Translations under genes and position numbers: made by a program
Source: Microbacteriaceae bacterium BACL25 MAG-120322-bin65
GTDB taxonomy: Bacteria; Actinomycetota; Actinomycetes; Actinomycetales; Microbacteriaceae
Assembly (NCBI GenBank): GCA_001438965.1
Contig: LIAY01000002.1
Span: 1 to 41,716, forward strand
Direction of reading: 5' to 3'
DNA: 41,716 bases
Part shown: piece by piece, positions 11,164 to 21,268 of the stretch
Layout: the number at the start of each line of letters is the position of its first letter
How positions within the stretch are numbered: position 1 is the first letter of the stretch
The notes under the pieces: model-generated
Database searches by the model: none
The model's input: only the letters and a program-made list of their open reading frames with translations
Told to the model about the DNA's origin: nothing

Positions 11164-11166
11164 GGG

Positions 11167-11478
11167 TTACTTCGCCTTCTCGACAATGGTGACCAGACGC
11201 CACCGCTTGGTTGCAGACAATGGACGAGTCTCAGAAATCAATACCAAGTCACCAATTCCTGCGCTGTTGGCCTCATCGTGCGCCTTCACCTTGGAGGATC
11301 GGCGGACAATCTTGCCATAGAGGGGGTGCTTCACGAGGTTTTCGACCTGGACAACAATGGTCTTATCCATCTTGTTGCTGGTCACCAGTCCGCGACGAAC
11401 CTTGCGGTATCCACGGGCATCCTTGTCACGCACATCGCGTTCAGAGGACTCATGGCCCTTCATCACATCGGCGGCCAT
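11167..11478 (-). CDS. rpsQ: 30S ribosomal protein S17
   Basis: [46 protein letters not shown]. Confidence 0.97.
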   Translation of the reverse strand: MAADVMKGHESSERDVRDKDARGYRKVRRGLVTSNKMDKTIVVQVENLVKHPLYGKIVRRSSKVKAHDEANSAGIGDLVLISETRPLSATKRWRLVTIVEKAK

Positions 11479-11786
11479 TATGCACTCTCCTCGGTGGTTT
11501 CAGGCTCAGTTACCTGCTCAGCCTTCTTTGACGTCTTCTTTGCTGCCTTTTCCACGGGCGCAGGTGCTGCTCGGATGCCCAATTCCCGTTCGCGAATGAC
11601 CGTGTAAATACGGGCGATATCGCGCTTGACAGAACGTAGGCGTCCGTGGCTATCCAGCTGGCCGGTGGCCGACTGGAAACGCAGGTTGAACAGTTCCTCT
11701 TTGGCGCGACGCAGCTCATCTAAGAGACGCTCGTCCTCAAAAGTATCCAGTTCAACGGGTGCAAGTTCTTTTGATCCGACAGCCAT
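11478..11786 (-). CDS. rpmC: 50S ribosomal protein L29 with Lys/Glu-rich C-terminal extension
   Basis: [59 protein letters not shown] followed by a low-complexity tail. Confidence 0.96.
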   Translation of the reverse strand: MAVGSKELAPVELDTFEDERLLDELRRAKEELFNLRFQSATGQLDSHGRLRSVKRDIARIYTVIRERELGIRAAPAPVEKAAKKTSKKAEQVTEPETTEESA

Positions 11787-12202
11787 TACATGCCCTCCTC
11801 ACGCTTGATGATGCGAGCTTTCAACGGCAGTTTGTGAATCGCACGTGTCATGGCTTCACGAGCCAGTTCTTCGCTCACGCCCCCGACCTCAAAGAGAACG
11901 CGGCCGGGCTTGACGTTAGCAATCCACCACTCCGGCGAACCTTTACCACTACCCATGCGGGTTTCAGCAGGCTTTTTGGTCAAAGGGCGGTCGGGGTAGA
12001 TGTTAATCCACACCTTTCCACCACGCTTGATGTGACGAGTCATCGCAACACGAGCAGCTTCAATCTGACGGTTGGTCACATAGGCGCTCGTTGTTGCCTG
12101 AATACCGAAGTCGCCGAAGCTCACCGTGGTGCCACCGGTGGCGTGACCGCCACGCTTGGGGTGGTGCTGCTTGCGGAACTTAACCTTGCGAGGAATCAAC
12201 AT
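11786..12202 (-). CDS. rplP: 50S ribosomal protein L16
   Basis: [88 protein letters not shown]. Confidence 0.98.
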   Translation of the reverse strand: MLIPRKVKFRKQHHPKRGGHATGGTTVSFGDFGIQATTSAYVTNRQIEAARVAMTRHIKRGGKVWINIYPDRPLTKKPAETRMGSGKGSPEWWIANVKPGRVLFEVGGVSEELAREAMTRAIHKLPLKARIIKREEGM

Positions 12203-12204
12203 AC

Positions 12205-12981
12205 TTACTCAGCTCCCTGTGCAACGACGGGGGCAGCAACGGGTGCTGCCTCAGCGGCTGGTGCGCCAGCCGGTCCACGACGAGCGCCAGCACGATCAGG
12301 ACGCTGCGAGCGCTGTGTAGCCTGCTCACGTGCGAGTTCCTTGTTAGTGATATCGCCCTTGTAAATCCAGACCTTCACACCGATGCGACCAAAAGTGGTA
12401 CGAGCCTCGTAGAAGCCGTAATCAATGTTGGCACGTAGCGTGTGGAGGGGAACGCGGCCTTCGCGGTAGAACTCGGACCGGCTCATTTCTGCACCACCGA
12501 GACGACCGGAGACCTGAATTCGAACACCCTTCGCTCCAGCACGCTGAGCGCCCTGGAGGCCTTTACGCATCGCGCGACGGAAAGCCACACGACCGGCCAG
12601 CTGCTCAGCAATACCCTGGGCAACAAGTTGGGCTTCCAGTTCGGGGTTCTTGATCTCAAGAATGTTGAGTTGAATCTGCTTGCTGGTCATCGTTTCCAGG
12701 TCAGCACGAATGCGCTCAGCCTCTGCACCACGACGACCGATAACGATGCCGGGGCGAGCCGAATGAATGTCGACACGGACGCGATCACGCGTGCGCTCGA
12801 TCTCAATGCGGGCAATACCGGCACGATCGAGTTCTTTCTTCAAGAACTCACGAATGCGGATATCTTCAGCGACGAAGTCAGCGTAACGCTGGCCTTTCTT
12901 TGTCGAATCTGAGAACCAACGCGACACGTGGTCGGTCGTGATTCCCAGACGGAATCCGTAAGGATGTACTTTCTGACCCAT
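12205..12981 (-). CDS. rpsC: 30S ribosomal protein S3
   Basis: [51 protein letters not shown]; Ala/Pro-rich C-terminal tail. Confidence 0.98.
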   Translation of the reverse strand: MGQKVHPYGFRLGITTDHVSRWFSDSTKKGQRYADFVAEDIRIREFLKKELDRAGIARIEIERTRDRVRVDIHSARPGIVIGRRGAEAERIRADLETMTSKQIQLNILEIKNPELEAQLVAQGIAEQLAGRVAFRRAMRKGLQGAQRAGAKGVRIQVSGRLGGAEMSRSEFYREGRVPLHTLRANIDYGFYEARTTFGRIGVKVWIYKGDITNKELAREQATQRSQRPDRAGARRGPAGAPAAEAAPVAAPVVAQGAE

Positions 12982-12983
12982 GG

Positions 12984-13382
12984 TTACTTGCCACCCTTCT
13001 TCTTCTTGCGACCCGGGTTAACCGAAGCCTCGTCGGGCGTTGCCAGCACAACCGTGATGTGACTGGTGCGCTTGTTGATGCGGAATGCTCGACCCTGCGC
13101 ACGCGGCCTAAACCGCTTCAGGGTGAGTCCCTCATCTACGTAAGCGCGGGCGATAATGAGGTCTTGGTCGTCCAAGAACACACCTTCTTTGTCAGCAGTA
13201 ACGCGAGCGTTAGCCATCGCCGAGGCAACCAGCTTCGCAATGGGCTCACTAGCCGACTGGGGGGCAAACTTCAGCACGCCGAGAGCTTCCTGGGCCTGCT
13301 TGCCACGAATCAGGTCGACAACGCGACGCGCTTTCCGGGGCGTGACGCGAATATTGCGCACACGCGCAAGGGATTCCACCAT
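12984..13382 (-). CDS. rplV: 50S ribosomal protein L22
   Basis: [52 protein letters not shown]. Confidence 0.97.
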   Translation of the reverse strand: MVESLARVRNIRVTPRKARRVVDLIRGKQAQEALGVLKFAPQSASEPIAKLVASAMANARVTADKEGVFLDDQDLIIARAYVDEGLTLKRFRPRAQGRAFRINKRTSHITVVLATPDEASVNPGRKKKKGGK

Positions 13383-13406
13383 GTCTCTACCTCCTCATCA
13401 CCGCGA

Positions 13407-13688
13407 TTAGCGGCGACGGCCTTTCTTGTCATCTTTCACGTGGCCGCGGAAGGTGCGGGTGGGGGCAAACTCACCGAGTTTGTGACCCACCATGGTTTCC
13501 GTGACAAAAACGGGGATGTGCTTACGACCATCGTGAACAGCGATGGTGTGGCCCAGCATGGCCGGCACGATCATGGAGCGACGAGACCAAGTCTTGATCA
13601 CGTTCTTGGTTTTGGCATCATTTTGACGCACCACCTTTTGCAGGAGGTGGTCATCCACAAAGGGTCCCTTTTTCAGACTACGAGGCAT
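13407..13688 (-). CDS. rpsS: 30S ribosomal protein S19
   Basis: [83 protein letters not shown]. Confidence 0.98.
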   Translation of the reverse strand: MPRSLKKGPFVDDHLLQKVVRQNDAKTKNVIKTWSRRSMIVPAMLGHTIAVHDGRKHIPVFVTETMVGHKLGEFAPTRTFRGHVKDDKKGRRR

Positions 13689-13699
13689 GTCTTACTCTC

Positions 13700-14539
13700 C
13701 TACTTACGATTCTTGCCGGCGGTGCGACGACGAACAATCTGACTGTTGCTGGCCTTTTTCTTGGAACGGGTGCGGCCTTCGGCCTGGCCCCAAGGGCTCA
13801 CCGGGTGACGACCACCAGAAGTCTTACCCTCACCACCACCGTGGGGGTGATCGACAGGGTTCATGGCAACACCACGGACAGTTGGGCGAACACCCTTCCA
13901 GCGCATACGGCCAGCTTTACCCCAGTTGATGTTGGACTGCTCGGCGTTGCCGACCTCACCAATGGTGGCTCGGCAGCGAACATCCACGTTGCGGATTTCA
14001 CCAGAGGGCAAACGCAACTGGGCGTTGGGGCCATCCTTAGCAACCAGACGAACGGAGGCACCAGCAGAACGAGCCATCTTGGCACCGCCACCGGGACGAA
14101 GTTCAATTGCGTGGATCACCGTTCCCACAGGGATGTTACGCAAAGGCAGGCTGTTACCGGGCTTAATGTCAGCACCGGGACCCGTCTCGACAATGTCGCC
14201 TTGGCTTAGTTTGCTGGGGGCCAAGATGTAACGCTTGGTGCCATCCACATAGTGCAACAAAGCGATGCGTGAGGTGCGGTTGGGGTCATACTCGATGTGA
14301 GCAACCTTGGCGTCAACGCCGTCTTTGTCGTGACGACGGAAGTCGATGAGACGGTACTGGCGCTTGTGCCCTCCACCAATATGACGGGTGGTGATACGTC
14401 CAGAGTTGTTACGACCACCAGTTTTGGGCAGCGGACGAAGAAGTGACTTCTCAGGCGTGCTGCGGGTGATTTCCTGGAAATCGGCAACCGACGAGCCACG
14501 GCGACCAGGCGTCGTGGGCTTGTATTTGCGAATAGCCAT
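13700..14539 (-). CDS. rplB: 50S ribosomal protein L2
   Basis: [21 protein letters not shown]...[27 protein letters not shown]...[28 protein letters not shown]. Confidence 0.98.
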   Translation of the reverse strand: MAIRKYKPTTPGRRGSSVADFQEITRSTPEKSLLRPLPKTGGRNNSGRITTRHIGGGHKRQYRLIDFRRHDKDGVDAKVAHIEYDPNRTSRIALLHYVDGTKRYILAPSKLSQGDIVETGPGADIKPGNSLPLRNIPVGTVIHAIELRPGGGAKMARSAGASVRLVAKDGPNAQLRLPSGEIRNVDVRCRATIGEVGNAEQSNINWGKAGRMRWKGVRPTVRGVAMNPVDHPHGGGEGKTSGGRHPVSPWGQAEGRTRSKKKASNSQIVRRRTAGKNRK

Positions 14540-14554
14540 TGTTTTCCTCTTTAC

Positions 14555-14866
14555 CTATCCCACAGCCGTGAAGATGTCGATGGATCCTGATACCAGGGAG
14601 ACAATCGCGCGCTTGGTGTCTTTGCGCTTACCGGTACCAAACTTGGTGCGACGAGTCTTGCCCTGCTTGTTCAAAGTGTTCACACCGGCAACTTTGACGT
14701 TGAAGATTTTCTCGATGGCGAGTTTGATCTCGGTCTTGGTCGCACGGGGGTCTACCTCGAAGGTGTATTTTCCCTGGTCGATGAGGGTGTAGCTCTTTTC
14801 GCTCACGATGGGGCGAATGACGACATCCCGGGGGTCTTTGTTCCAGGCAACGGCGTTGACGTTCAT
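14555..14866 (-). CDS. rplW: 50S ribosomal protein L23
   Basis: [64 protein letters not shown]. Confidence 0.97.
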   Translation of the reverse strand: MNVNAVAWNKDPRDVVIRPIVSEKSYTLIDQGKYTFEVDPRATKTEIKLAIEKIFNVKVAGVNTLNKQGKTRRTKFGTGKRKDTKRAIVSLVSGSIDIFTAVG

Positions 14867-15519
14867 TACTTAGCTCCCTTAGCCATAGAAGCCGACTTGT
14901 CGGCAATGAAAGTTTCCAAAGCATCAGCGGTGAAGATGATGTCATCAGAGTTCAACACGTCATAGACGTTGAGCTGGTCGGGGTGTACCGCGTGAATACC
15001 GATCAAGTTACGAACGCTCTTCTGCCCGAAGACATCCTCGCGACCGATTACGACCAACACATTCACACCAGGAGCAGTCTGAGCAACAAGCTTGGCTGCA
15101 ATCTTGGTTGATGGCGCCTTCTCGGTGCCCAAGCTCTGGACAACGTGAATACGATCTGCGCGAGCGCGATCAGACAGTGCCGAAAGCAGAGCCTTCTGAA
15201 CCATTTTCTTGGGCGTGCGCTGCGAATAATCGCGGGGCACGGGTCCGTGAACGACTCCACCACCGCGGTGCTGAGGAGCACGGATCGAACCCTGACGGGC
15301 ACGACCGGTTCCCTTCTGCTTGAACGGCTTACGACCTGCACCGGAAACTTCACCACGACGCTTGGTCTTGTGTGTGCCCTGACGAGCCGCAGCAAGCTGC
15401 GCCACAACGACCTGGTGCATCAGTGGGACGTTGGTGACAACGTCAAAAACTTCAGCGGGGAGCTCGCGAGAACCGGACTTCTTTCCCGTTGTATCGAGAA
15501 CATCAACAGTGGTAGCCAT
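14866..15519 (-). CDS. rplD: 50S ribosomal protein L4
   Basis: [60 protein letters not shown]. Confidence 0.97.
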   Translation of the reverse strand: MATTVDVLDTTGKKSGSRELPAEVFDVVTNVPLMHQVVVAQLAAARQGTHKTKRRGEVSGAGRKPFKQKGTGRARQGSIRAPQHRGGGVVHGPVPRDYSQRTPKKMVQKALLSALSDRARADRIHVVQSLGTEKAPSTKIAAKLVAQTAPGVNVLVVIGREDVFGQKSVRNLIGIHAVHPDQLNVYDVLNSDDIIFTADALETFIADKSASMAKGAK

Positions 15520-15521
15520 GA

Positions 15522-16172
15522 CTATGCTCCCTTCCTGGCGTTACGAACGAACACCAAACGACCCCTGGCGCCGGGAACGGCGCCCTTGATCAGCAAGTAG
15601 CCGTTTTCGAGATCTACGGAGTGGACCTTGAGGTTCATTACCGTGACGCGGTCCCCACCCATACGACCGGCCATGCGCATTCCTTTGAATACACGTGAGG
15701 GGGTCGAGGAGGCACCAATTGAACCTGGCTTGCGGTGGTTACGGTGCGAACCGTGAGAGGCAGAAACACCCTTGAAGTTGTGACGCTTCATAACACCGGC
15801 GAAACCTTTACCCTTGCTGGTGCCCATGACGTCAACGAGTTGACCGGCTTCGAACACATCAGCATTGAGTTCTTGACCCACCTGGTAATTAGCGGTGTCA
15901 GAGGTGCGAATCTCGGTTACGTGACGGCGAGGCGTGACGCCTGCCTTCTCGAAGTGGCCTTTGAGCGGCGAGGTAACTTTGCGCGGGTCAATGGCACCCG
16001 AAGCGATTTGGATGGCTTCGTAGCCATCGACCTCTACGGTGCGGATCTGGGTCACGACATTAGGTGCGACAGAAACCACGGTGACAGGAATCATACGATT
16101 CTGGTCATCCCACACCTGAGTCATACCGAGCTTGATGCCCAATACACCTCGCGTTGTAGTCATTGTTGACAT
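15522..16172 (-). CDS. rplC: 50S ribosomal protein L3
   Basis: [27 protein letters not shown]...[37 protein letters not shown]. Confidence 0.97.
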   Translation of the reverse strand: MSTMTTTRGVLGIKLGMTQVWDDQNRMIPVTVVSVAPNVVTQIRTVEVDGYEAIQIASGAIDPRKVTSPLKGHFEKAGVTPRRHVTEIRTSDTANYQVGQELNADVFEAGQLVDVMGTSKGKGFAGVMKRHNFKGVSASHGSHRNHRKPGSIGASSTPSRVFKGMRMAGRMGGDRVTVMNLKVHSVDLENGYLLIKGAVPGARGRLVFVRNARKGA

Positions 16173-16182
16173 GGTTTTTTCC

Positions 16183-16491
16183 TTAGAGCTTGATTTCGAT
16201 GTTGACGTCGGCAGGCAGATCCAAACGCATCAAGGAGTCCACCGCTTTAGGCGTGGGGTCAATGATGTCGATCAGACGCTTGTGGGTGCGCTTCTCAAAG
16301 TGCTCGCGAGAATCCTTGTACTTGTGAGGAGAGCGGATAACGGGAATCACGTCTTTTTCCGTAGGAAGCGGAACGGGACCCACAACGGTGGCACCAGCAC
16401 GGGTGACCGTGTCAACAATCTTCTTGGCTGAAACATCGAGACCAGCGTGGTCATACGACTTCAGTCGAATGCGGATTTTTTGTCCCGCCAT
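16183..16491 (-). CDS. rpsJ: 30S ribosomal protein S10
   Basis: [76 protein letters not shown]. Confidence 0.98.
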   Translation of the reverse strand: MAGQKIRIRLKSYDHAGLDVSAKKIVDTVTRAGATVVGPVPLPTEKDVIPVIRSPHKYKDSREHFEKRTHKRLIDIIDPTPKAVDSLMRLDLPADVNIEIKL

Positions 16492-16512
16492 GGTTATCTC
16501 TTTCTCTTACTC

Positions 16513-16532
16513 GCACAGAGCTAGCTCTGCGC
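16513..16532. promoter_or_regulatory. Inverted repeat immediately upstream of rpsJ (core CAGAGCTAGCTCTG)
   Basis: Perfect 14-bp palindrome at 16516-16529 inside a longer imperfect arm pair (gcacagag.ctagctctgcgc). Confidence 0.6.
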
Positions 16533-16694
16533 ATTCAAGGCAACGCAGAGGATTATCTCCACGTCACACACACCACTGTTCTTCTATCAACACACTTCGA
16601 CATGCCGCTAGGCACTTCCCTGCATTCACAAGCCGAAACATGTGAAGCGGATCCGTCGATCACGTTGTGTTCTGCTACCCGCGGCCTAGATATT

Positions 16695-16709
16695 TTCGCG
16701 AGACGCGAA
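16695..16709. promoter_or_regulatory. Perfect inverted repeat TTCGCG-AGA-CGCGAA in the long rpsJ upstream region
   Basis: Read directly from the sequence; lies ~200 nt upstream of rpsJ. Confidence 0.5.
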
Positions 16710-16833
16710 CCTATGCACTACCTGGCAGTGAGCCGGCCACGAATGGCTAGCGTATTGAACCTCACATACTCTGCCATAGCCAGCCATTTAGCGCAACCCG
16801 GGCGTGTCGGAAATGTGTCTGGGAGGGCTAAGC

Positions 16834-17991
16834 CTATTTATCTACGAAAAGCCTGGAGAACCAGGTGAGGGCGCGTTCCATGGGACCTTGGCGAAAACGG
16901 GATAACCAGAGTGTTGCAAGCAGGGCGAGGGCGCTGGTAACCGCCAGGGCAATAACCACCCCTGCCCAATAGGGCAGCACTTGATAAAGACGTCCACCCC
17001 AGGCGCTAAAAATCAGACTCAGGGCCAGCGACTGAGACAAATACACCGTGAGTGACATCCGGCCCATCTTTCCCAACCAGGTCGTGATCTGGGGCCTGGT
17101 GCGCAGTACCCACGCAACGAGCCCTAAATATCCGGCACTCAGCAGTGGTGCGCTGAGGAAGGATCCAAAGAAGGTAGCCAGCGCGATGGTCTCGGTGCGT
17201 CCGCCAGAGAGCTCATTGGATAACCACAGCCCGGCAGTAAGCAGCTGGAGCGGCAGACCCAGACCTAACCCCCAGCCCAGCAAACGCCGGAGGGTTTTAG
17301 GCGACATCGCTGAAACGTCCAGGAAATCGGAGCGGGCGGCCAAAATGCCCACCAGAAAGGCGACCAGGGTAAGCGCGCCTTGAAAAGGGATGAAAACAAT
17401 CGCCACGGAATACCACAGCTCAAACCGCGCCGGAATAGATTCAAGATAAGTCCCCTCGCGCACAATGTCTTCGAGCGCCGGGATAGGGGTGGCTCCGGGA
17501 CTGAGACCCGCCTTCTCCCCCGCCCAGGTCAGCACCACCAGACTGGTCAGCAGGGCAGCAAAAATGCCATAGAGCCAGCCAATCCACCCCACGATGACCC
17601 CGCGAGCCCTTCCATAAAAACCCATCAGCACCAGGCCCAAGATTCCATACAAGAAAAGGATGTCGCCCATAAAGAACAAGGCGGCGTGGGCAACCCCTAA
17701 GGCAATGAGACCAAAGGAGCGAGTAACCCACCGGGTTCGCCCGGTCCTCTTGTTGGCCAAGAGATAGTGCGAGGAATACCCGAAAACAAACGAAAACAAG
17801 AGATAGAACTTACCCGCAGCGAGGGCCTGAACCAGAAAAGCCGCAACAGCGTCCCCAGAGGAGACAATCGTTTCGCCGGAAACACCGTTATTGACCGACG
17901 TGGAAAAATAGGCAACATTGACCACGATGATTCCCCAGAGCGCGAATCCGCGAAGAACGTCGGGGCCCACATCTCGGGTCCTCGATTCCAT
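16834..17991 (-). CDS. DUF418-family integral membrane protein (YeiB-like)
   Basis: N-terminal RDVGPDVLRGFALWGIIVVNVAYFS, multi-TM, C-terminal GKMGRMSLTVYLSQSLALSLIF; typical DUF418 pattern. Confidence 0.8.
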   Translation of the reverse strand: MESRTRDVGPDVLRGFALWGIIVVNVAYFSTSVNNGVSGETIVSSGDAVAAFLVQALAAGKFYLLFSFVFGYSSHYLLANKRTGRTRWVTRSFGLIALGVAHAALFFMGDILFLYGILGLVLMGFYGRARGVIVGWIGWLYGIFAALLTSLVVLTWAGEKAGLSPGATPIPALEDIVREGTYLESIPARFELWYSVAIVFIPFQGALTLVAFLVGILAARSDFLDVSAMSPKTLRRLLGWGLGLGLPLQLLTAGLWLSNELSGGRTETIALATFFGSFLSAPLLSAGYLGLVAWVLRTRPQITTWLGKMGRMSLTVYLSQSLALSLIFSAWGGRLYQVLPYWAGVVIALAVTSALALLATLWLSRFRQGPMERALTWFSRLFVDK

Positions 17992-18793
17992 GAGCCCACG
18001 TTACCAGCGAGCGCACGAAGCACGTTGCTTACTAGGATTGTCTAGTGGCTATGAACGTCAATCAAACCCTGCGGACGCTCGCGCTCGCGAGTATGCTCGG
18101 ACTTTCGGCTTGTGCCTCTAATAGTGCCCCCGCGACGTGGGAAAAAGAGACGCTCAACATCGAAGTATTCGCCACCTCCGATATCAGCCAGGAAACCATT
18201 AACCAGGTAGAGGAGGGGCTGAACGTCGCCATCGATCTCTGGGGGAACCCCGGACCAATTGAATACTGGCTGATTGGAACCGATGAGGACGCCATGGAAG
18301 CTCTCGCTGATGAATATTGTCAGCGCCGGGATGACCGTGGCGACTTTGACAAGGCAGATTGTTTAGAGGACACCCTTGCAAACCGAGACCACGGGTATAG
18401 GTCTTATCTAGAAATTGGCCAGGAAGCAGTAGCTTCCCAACAAGCCTCGAGCAACATGGGGCGCAACGGGCACTCCCAATGGGGTTTTCATGCTTATACC
18501 TCCTCGATTCCTTTGGGCTTCGAAGGTCTCCTAGGCACCGCACCAGAGGAAGACCAACGCGGAATTCTTCACGAGTTCTTCCATGCGCTTCAGCATGGGA
18601 GCTTTCCACCCAATGTTTCCCGGGATGACGCAGACGACCTGATGGGGCCCATCTGGTTTGTTGAAGGTGGAGCTGAATACATGGCGCAGACTGGTTTAGT
18701 TCAAGCTCACGAGTCAGGCGCTCTTGCGTCCTTCTCCGGTGGTGACTCCGGGTGGCCTGGTTTTGCAACGCAGATGAGCTGGAAGCTCTCTGA

Positions 18794-18924
18794 GCACAGG
18801 ACTACCAGTTACGCTGCCCCAGCCTCGCTGAGATTGACTACAGCTCCGAGTGCAGCCAGTACGCCTACGAGGGCGGAACCTGGGCCCACGCTCTACTGGC
18901 CAAGAAAGCTGGCCCAAACGCACT
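18794..18924 (+). repeat. Tandem duplication copy 1, exact 131-bp core
   Basis: gcacaggactaccagttacgctgcccc...ggcccaaacgcact, identical to 19018-19148 (offset 224 bp). Confidence 0.95.
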
Positions 18925-19017
18925 GTGGAGACCTTCTACCCTCAACTCCAGAACGGGTTGGGCCGGTCCTTCTCCTGGTCAAACCCCGGGTGGCCGGTTT
19001 TGCAAGAGAGCGGGCTT

Positions 19018-19148
19018 GCACAGGACTACCAGTTACGCTGCCCCAGCCTCGCTGAGATTGACTACAGCTCCGAGTGCAGCCAGTACGCCTACGAGGGCGG
19101 AACCTGGGCCCACGCTCTACTGGCCAAGAAAGCTGGCCCAAACGCACT
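19018..19148 (+). repeat. Tandem duplication copy 2, exact 131-bp core
   Basis: Identical to 18794-18924; similarity continues past it with single-base indels only for about 40 bp. Confidence 0.95.
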
Positions 19149-19323
19149 AGTGGAGACCTTCTACCCTCAACTCCATGAACTGGGTTGGGCCGGTGCCTTC
19201 TTGGCTACCTACGGTCAAACACCCGAGGAATTTATGCAGGAATTCGACGCGTTCTTAGGTTTAAGCCTAGAAGAGCAGGTCGCTTGGTTTCCCTGGCTTG
19301 GGTAAGCCAAAAATTCAATCGCA

Positions 19324-19692
19324 CTACAGACCCGAATCGGAAGCGATTTCGTCTAGGCGGGCCGCGACGAGATCAATAAATAGGGCCGTATCAATGCTGT
19401 GGTCTAAGCCGATACGAATCAGATTCTCCGTTGTGGAGTAACCTGCCAGGCGGTCCCTGAGAGCCCCCATTACTTTCTTACTCCAGGGTGAAAAAGAAAC
19501 CCAGTCTTTGGCAGCACTCAGCCCCGCCACGTAATCTTTGCCCTGCCTGAAGTGTGGGACATTCCAGGCAAGCGTCACTTCTAGCTCCGGGAAACTCTCG
19601 CCAATGGCATCCATGAGGGTTCTGAGCGCATTGGCCTGGTCGGGGCTCTGATGGGCCAGATAATCCTCAGCGTCGAGAAAAGGTGCTGCCAC
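19324..19692 (-). CDS. DUF1801 domain-containing protein
   Basis: LRTLMDAIGESFPELEVTLAWNVPHFRQGKDYVAGLSAAKDWVSFSPW; DUF1801/YdhG-like pattern. Confidence 0.75.
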   Translation of the reverse strand: MAAPFLDAEDYLAHQSPDQANALRTLMDAIGESFPELEVTLAWNVPHFRQGKDYVAGLSAAKDWVSFSPWSKKVMGALRDRLAGYSTTENLIRIGLDHSIDTALFIDLVAARLDEIASDSGL

Positions 19693-20313
19693 TTACGGAC
19701 GCTTTCGATTCTTGATTGCTCGGATAACCCTCGCCACAATCCCCACCGCAATCGAGAGCGTAACCACGCCAGAAAAAATCCACTTGATCATGGCCGAGGC
19801 TGAGGCTAGCTGCGCCAGAGAAGATGAAACCACACCATCGGCAAGGTACTGGCTCGACAAGGATGCCAACGCAAAGTTTTCAAGCCAGTCAAAAACTACT
19901 TGACCAAAGGGCAGCAGGTTGAGCCAAGCGACCCTCTGAGCAAAAGGTTTAAACAAGACCGAGAGCCAGACCACATACATCACACCGTAAATGAGGGCAA
20001 AGAGGGTGTCCCAAATCTGGTTAGAGGCTATGTACCCAAGAATCATGTCCTCCGTGCGGGAGGCCAAAAAGGCGAGGACGTCGCTGGAATCAAAACCGAT
20101 TGAGGTACCCAGCGACTGAGGGCCGCTACCGGGCGCTGCGAAGCTGGCGCTTTGAGGAATCGAGACAAAAAGTAGGTAGCCGCCAAACACTGCAGTGAGC
20201 AGCACGGCAAGGAGAAGACTCGAGCGCTGATAGAAAAACCCGGACAAACCGACACGTTTCACTGGCTTAGCAGGGACACCGTTTCCGGCAGTCGCCTTGT
20301 TGGCATCGACCAT
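19693..20313 (-). CDS. Hypothetical integral membrane protein
   Basis: Several hydrophobic stretches (LLLAVLLTAVFGGYLLFVSI, FALIYGVMYVVWLSVLF, WIFSGVVTLSIAVGIVARVI); abuts the DUF1801 gene; no family recognised. Confidence 0.65.
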   Translation of the reverse strand: MVDANKATAGNGVPAKPVKRVGLSGFFYQRSSLLLAVLLTAVFGGYLLFVSIPQSASFAAPGSGPQSLGTSIGFDSSDVLAFLASRTEDMILGYIASNQIWDTLFALIYGVMYVVWLSVLFKPFAQRVAWLNLLPFGQVVFDWLENFALASLSSQYLADGVVSSSLAQLASASAMIKWIFSGVVTLSIAVGIVARVIRAIKNRKRP

Positions 20314-20314
20314 A

Positions 20315-21268
20315 TTATTGCGGGAAGTGACAGGCCGACTCGTGGGACGTTCTCACAATGAGCTGTGGCTCCTCGATGCTGCATTTGTCTTGAGCTAGCC
20401 AACACCGAGTGTGGAATCGGCAGCCCGAGGGAGGGTTGATAGGTGAGGGGACGTCTCCGGTCAAGACAATCCTTTCCAGCCCATTATCGGTGACGTGTGG
20501 CGCGGAGCTAATCAAAGCTTTTGTATAAGGATGGGCGGGGTTGTTGTAGACCTCACGCGTCGTGCCAAGCTCCACAATCTTGCCCAAATACATCACCGCG
20601 ACCCTGTGAGAAATATGACGAATCACGTTCAAGTCGTGAGCGATAAACAGATATGAAAAACCTAAATCCTCCTGTAAATCTTTAAGGAGGTTGATTATCT
20701 GAGCCTGAATGGAGACATCCAAGGCGGAAACTGGCTCGTCACAGACAATCACCTTCGGATCGAGGGCTAGCGCGCGCGCAATCCCAATTCGCTGGCGCTG
20801 ACCTCCCGAAAATTCATGAGGATATCTTTTCAGGTGGTCAGCATTCAGACCCACGCGATCTAAGAGATATTTAACCCGCGATTCAATCCCCCCTGAAGGG
20901 TCAACGCCCTGGACAATCATCGGCTCGGAAACGATCTCTGAGACAGTCTTACGCGGGTTCAAGCTAGAGAAAGGATCTTGAAAGATGATTTGAATCTTTT
21001 TTCTGATCTCTCTCATCTCACGGCCACGAAGAGTGGTGATGTCTTGGCCATCAAGACGGATTGATCCCCTGGTGGGTTCGATGAGGCGAGCGGCCACCCG
21101 CGCAAGGGTTGTCTTGCCGCAACCTGACTCGCCAACTATTCCTAAAGTCTCGCCAGCGGCGAGCTCAAGACTAACCCCATCCACGGCTTGCACGACAGCA
21201 CCACGATTTTTGCTAAAGGTCGATGTCTCCGAATAGTGCTTGACAATGTTTTCAAGTACGAGCATCAC
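20315..21268 (-). CDS. Peptide/nickel-type ABC transporter ATP-binding protein (OppF/DppF-like)
   Basis: [20 protein letters not shown] (Walker A), [27 protein letters not shown] (signature/Walker B), C-terminal [15 protein letters not shown]. Confidence 0.93.
   Translation of the reverse strand: MMLVLENIVKHYSETSTFSKNRGAVVQAVDGVSLELAAGETLGIVGESGCGKTTLARVAARLIEPTRGSIRLDGQDITTLRGREMREIRKKIQIIFQDPFSSLNPRKTVSEIVSEPMIVQGVDPSGGIESRVKYLLDRVGLNADHLKRYPHEFSGGQRQRIGIARALALDPKVIVCDEPVSALDVSIQAQIINLLKDLQEDLGFSYLFIAHDLNVIRHISHRVAVMYLGKIVELGTTREVYNNPAHPYTKALISSAPHVTDNGLERIVLTGDVPSPINPPSGCRFHTRCWLAQDKCSIEEPQLIVRTSHESACHFPQ

Larger units (their letters stand above)
18045..19305 (+). pseudogene. Putative secreted lipoprotein, gluzincin-type zinc peptidase, interrupted by an internal tandem duplication and frameshift (or assembly error)
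   Basis: Lipobox LGLSAC; HEFFH (HExxH) followed by WFVEGGAEYM. The 5' part is in the frame of ORF 18045-19055; the natural C-terminus (QDYQLRCPSLAEIDYSS...WFPWLG) is in the frame of ORF 18850-19305. Confidence 0.7.

Noticed and set aside
18199-18768. 189-aa minus-strand ORF antisense to the lipoprotein peptidase gene
   Set aside because: Composition (Arg/His/Ser/Gln-rich) looks like shadow translation; the sense strand has clear lipobox and HExxH motifs.
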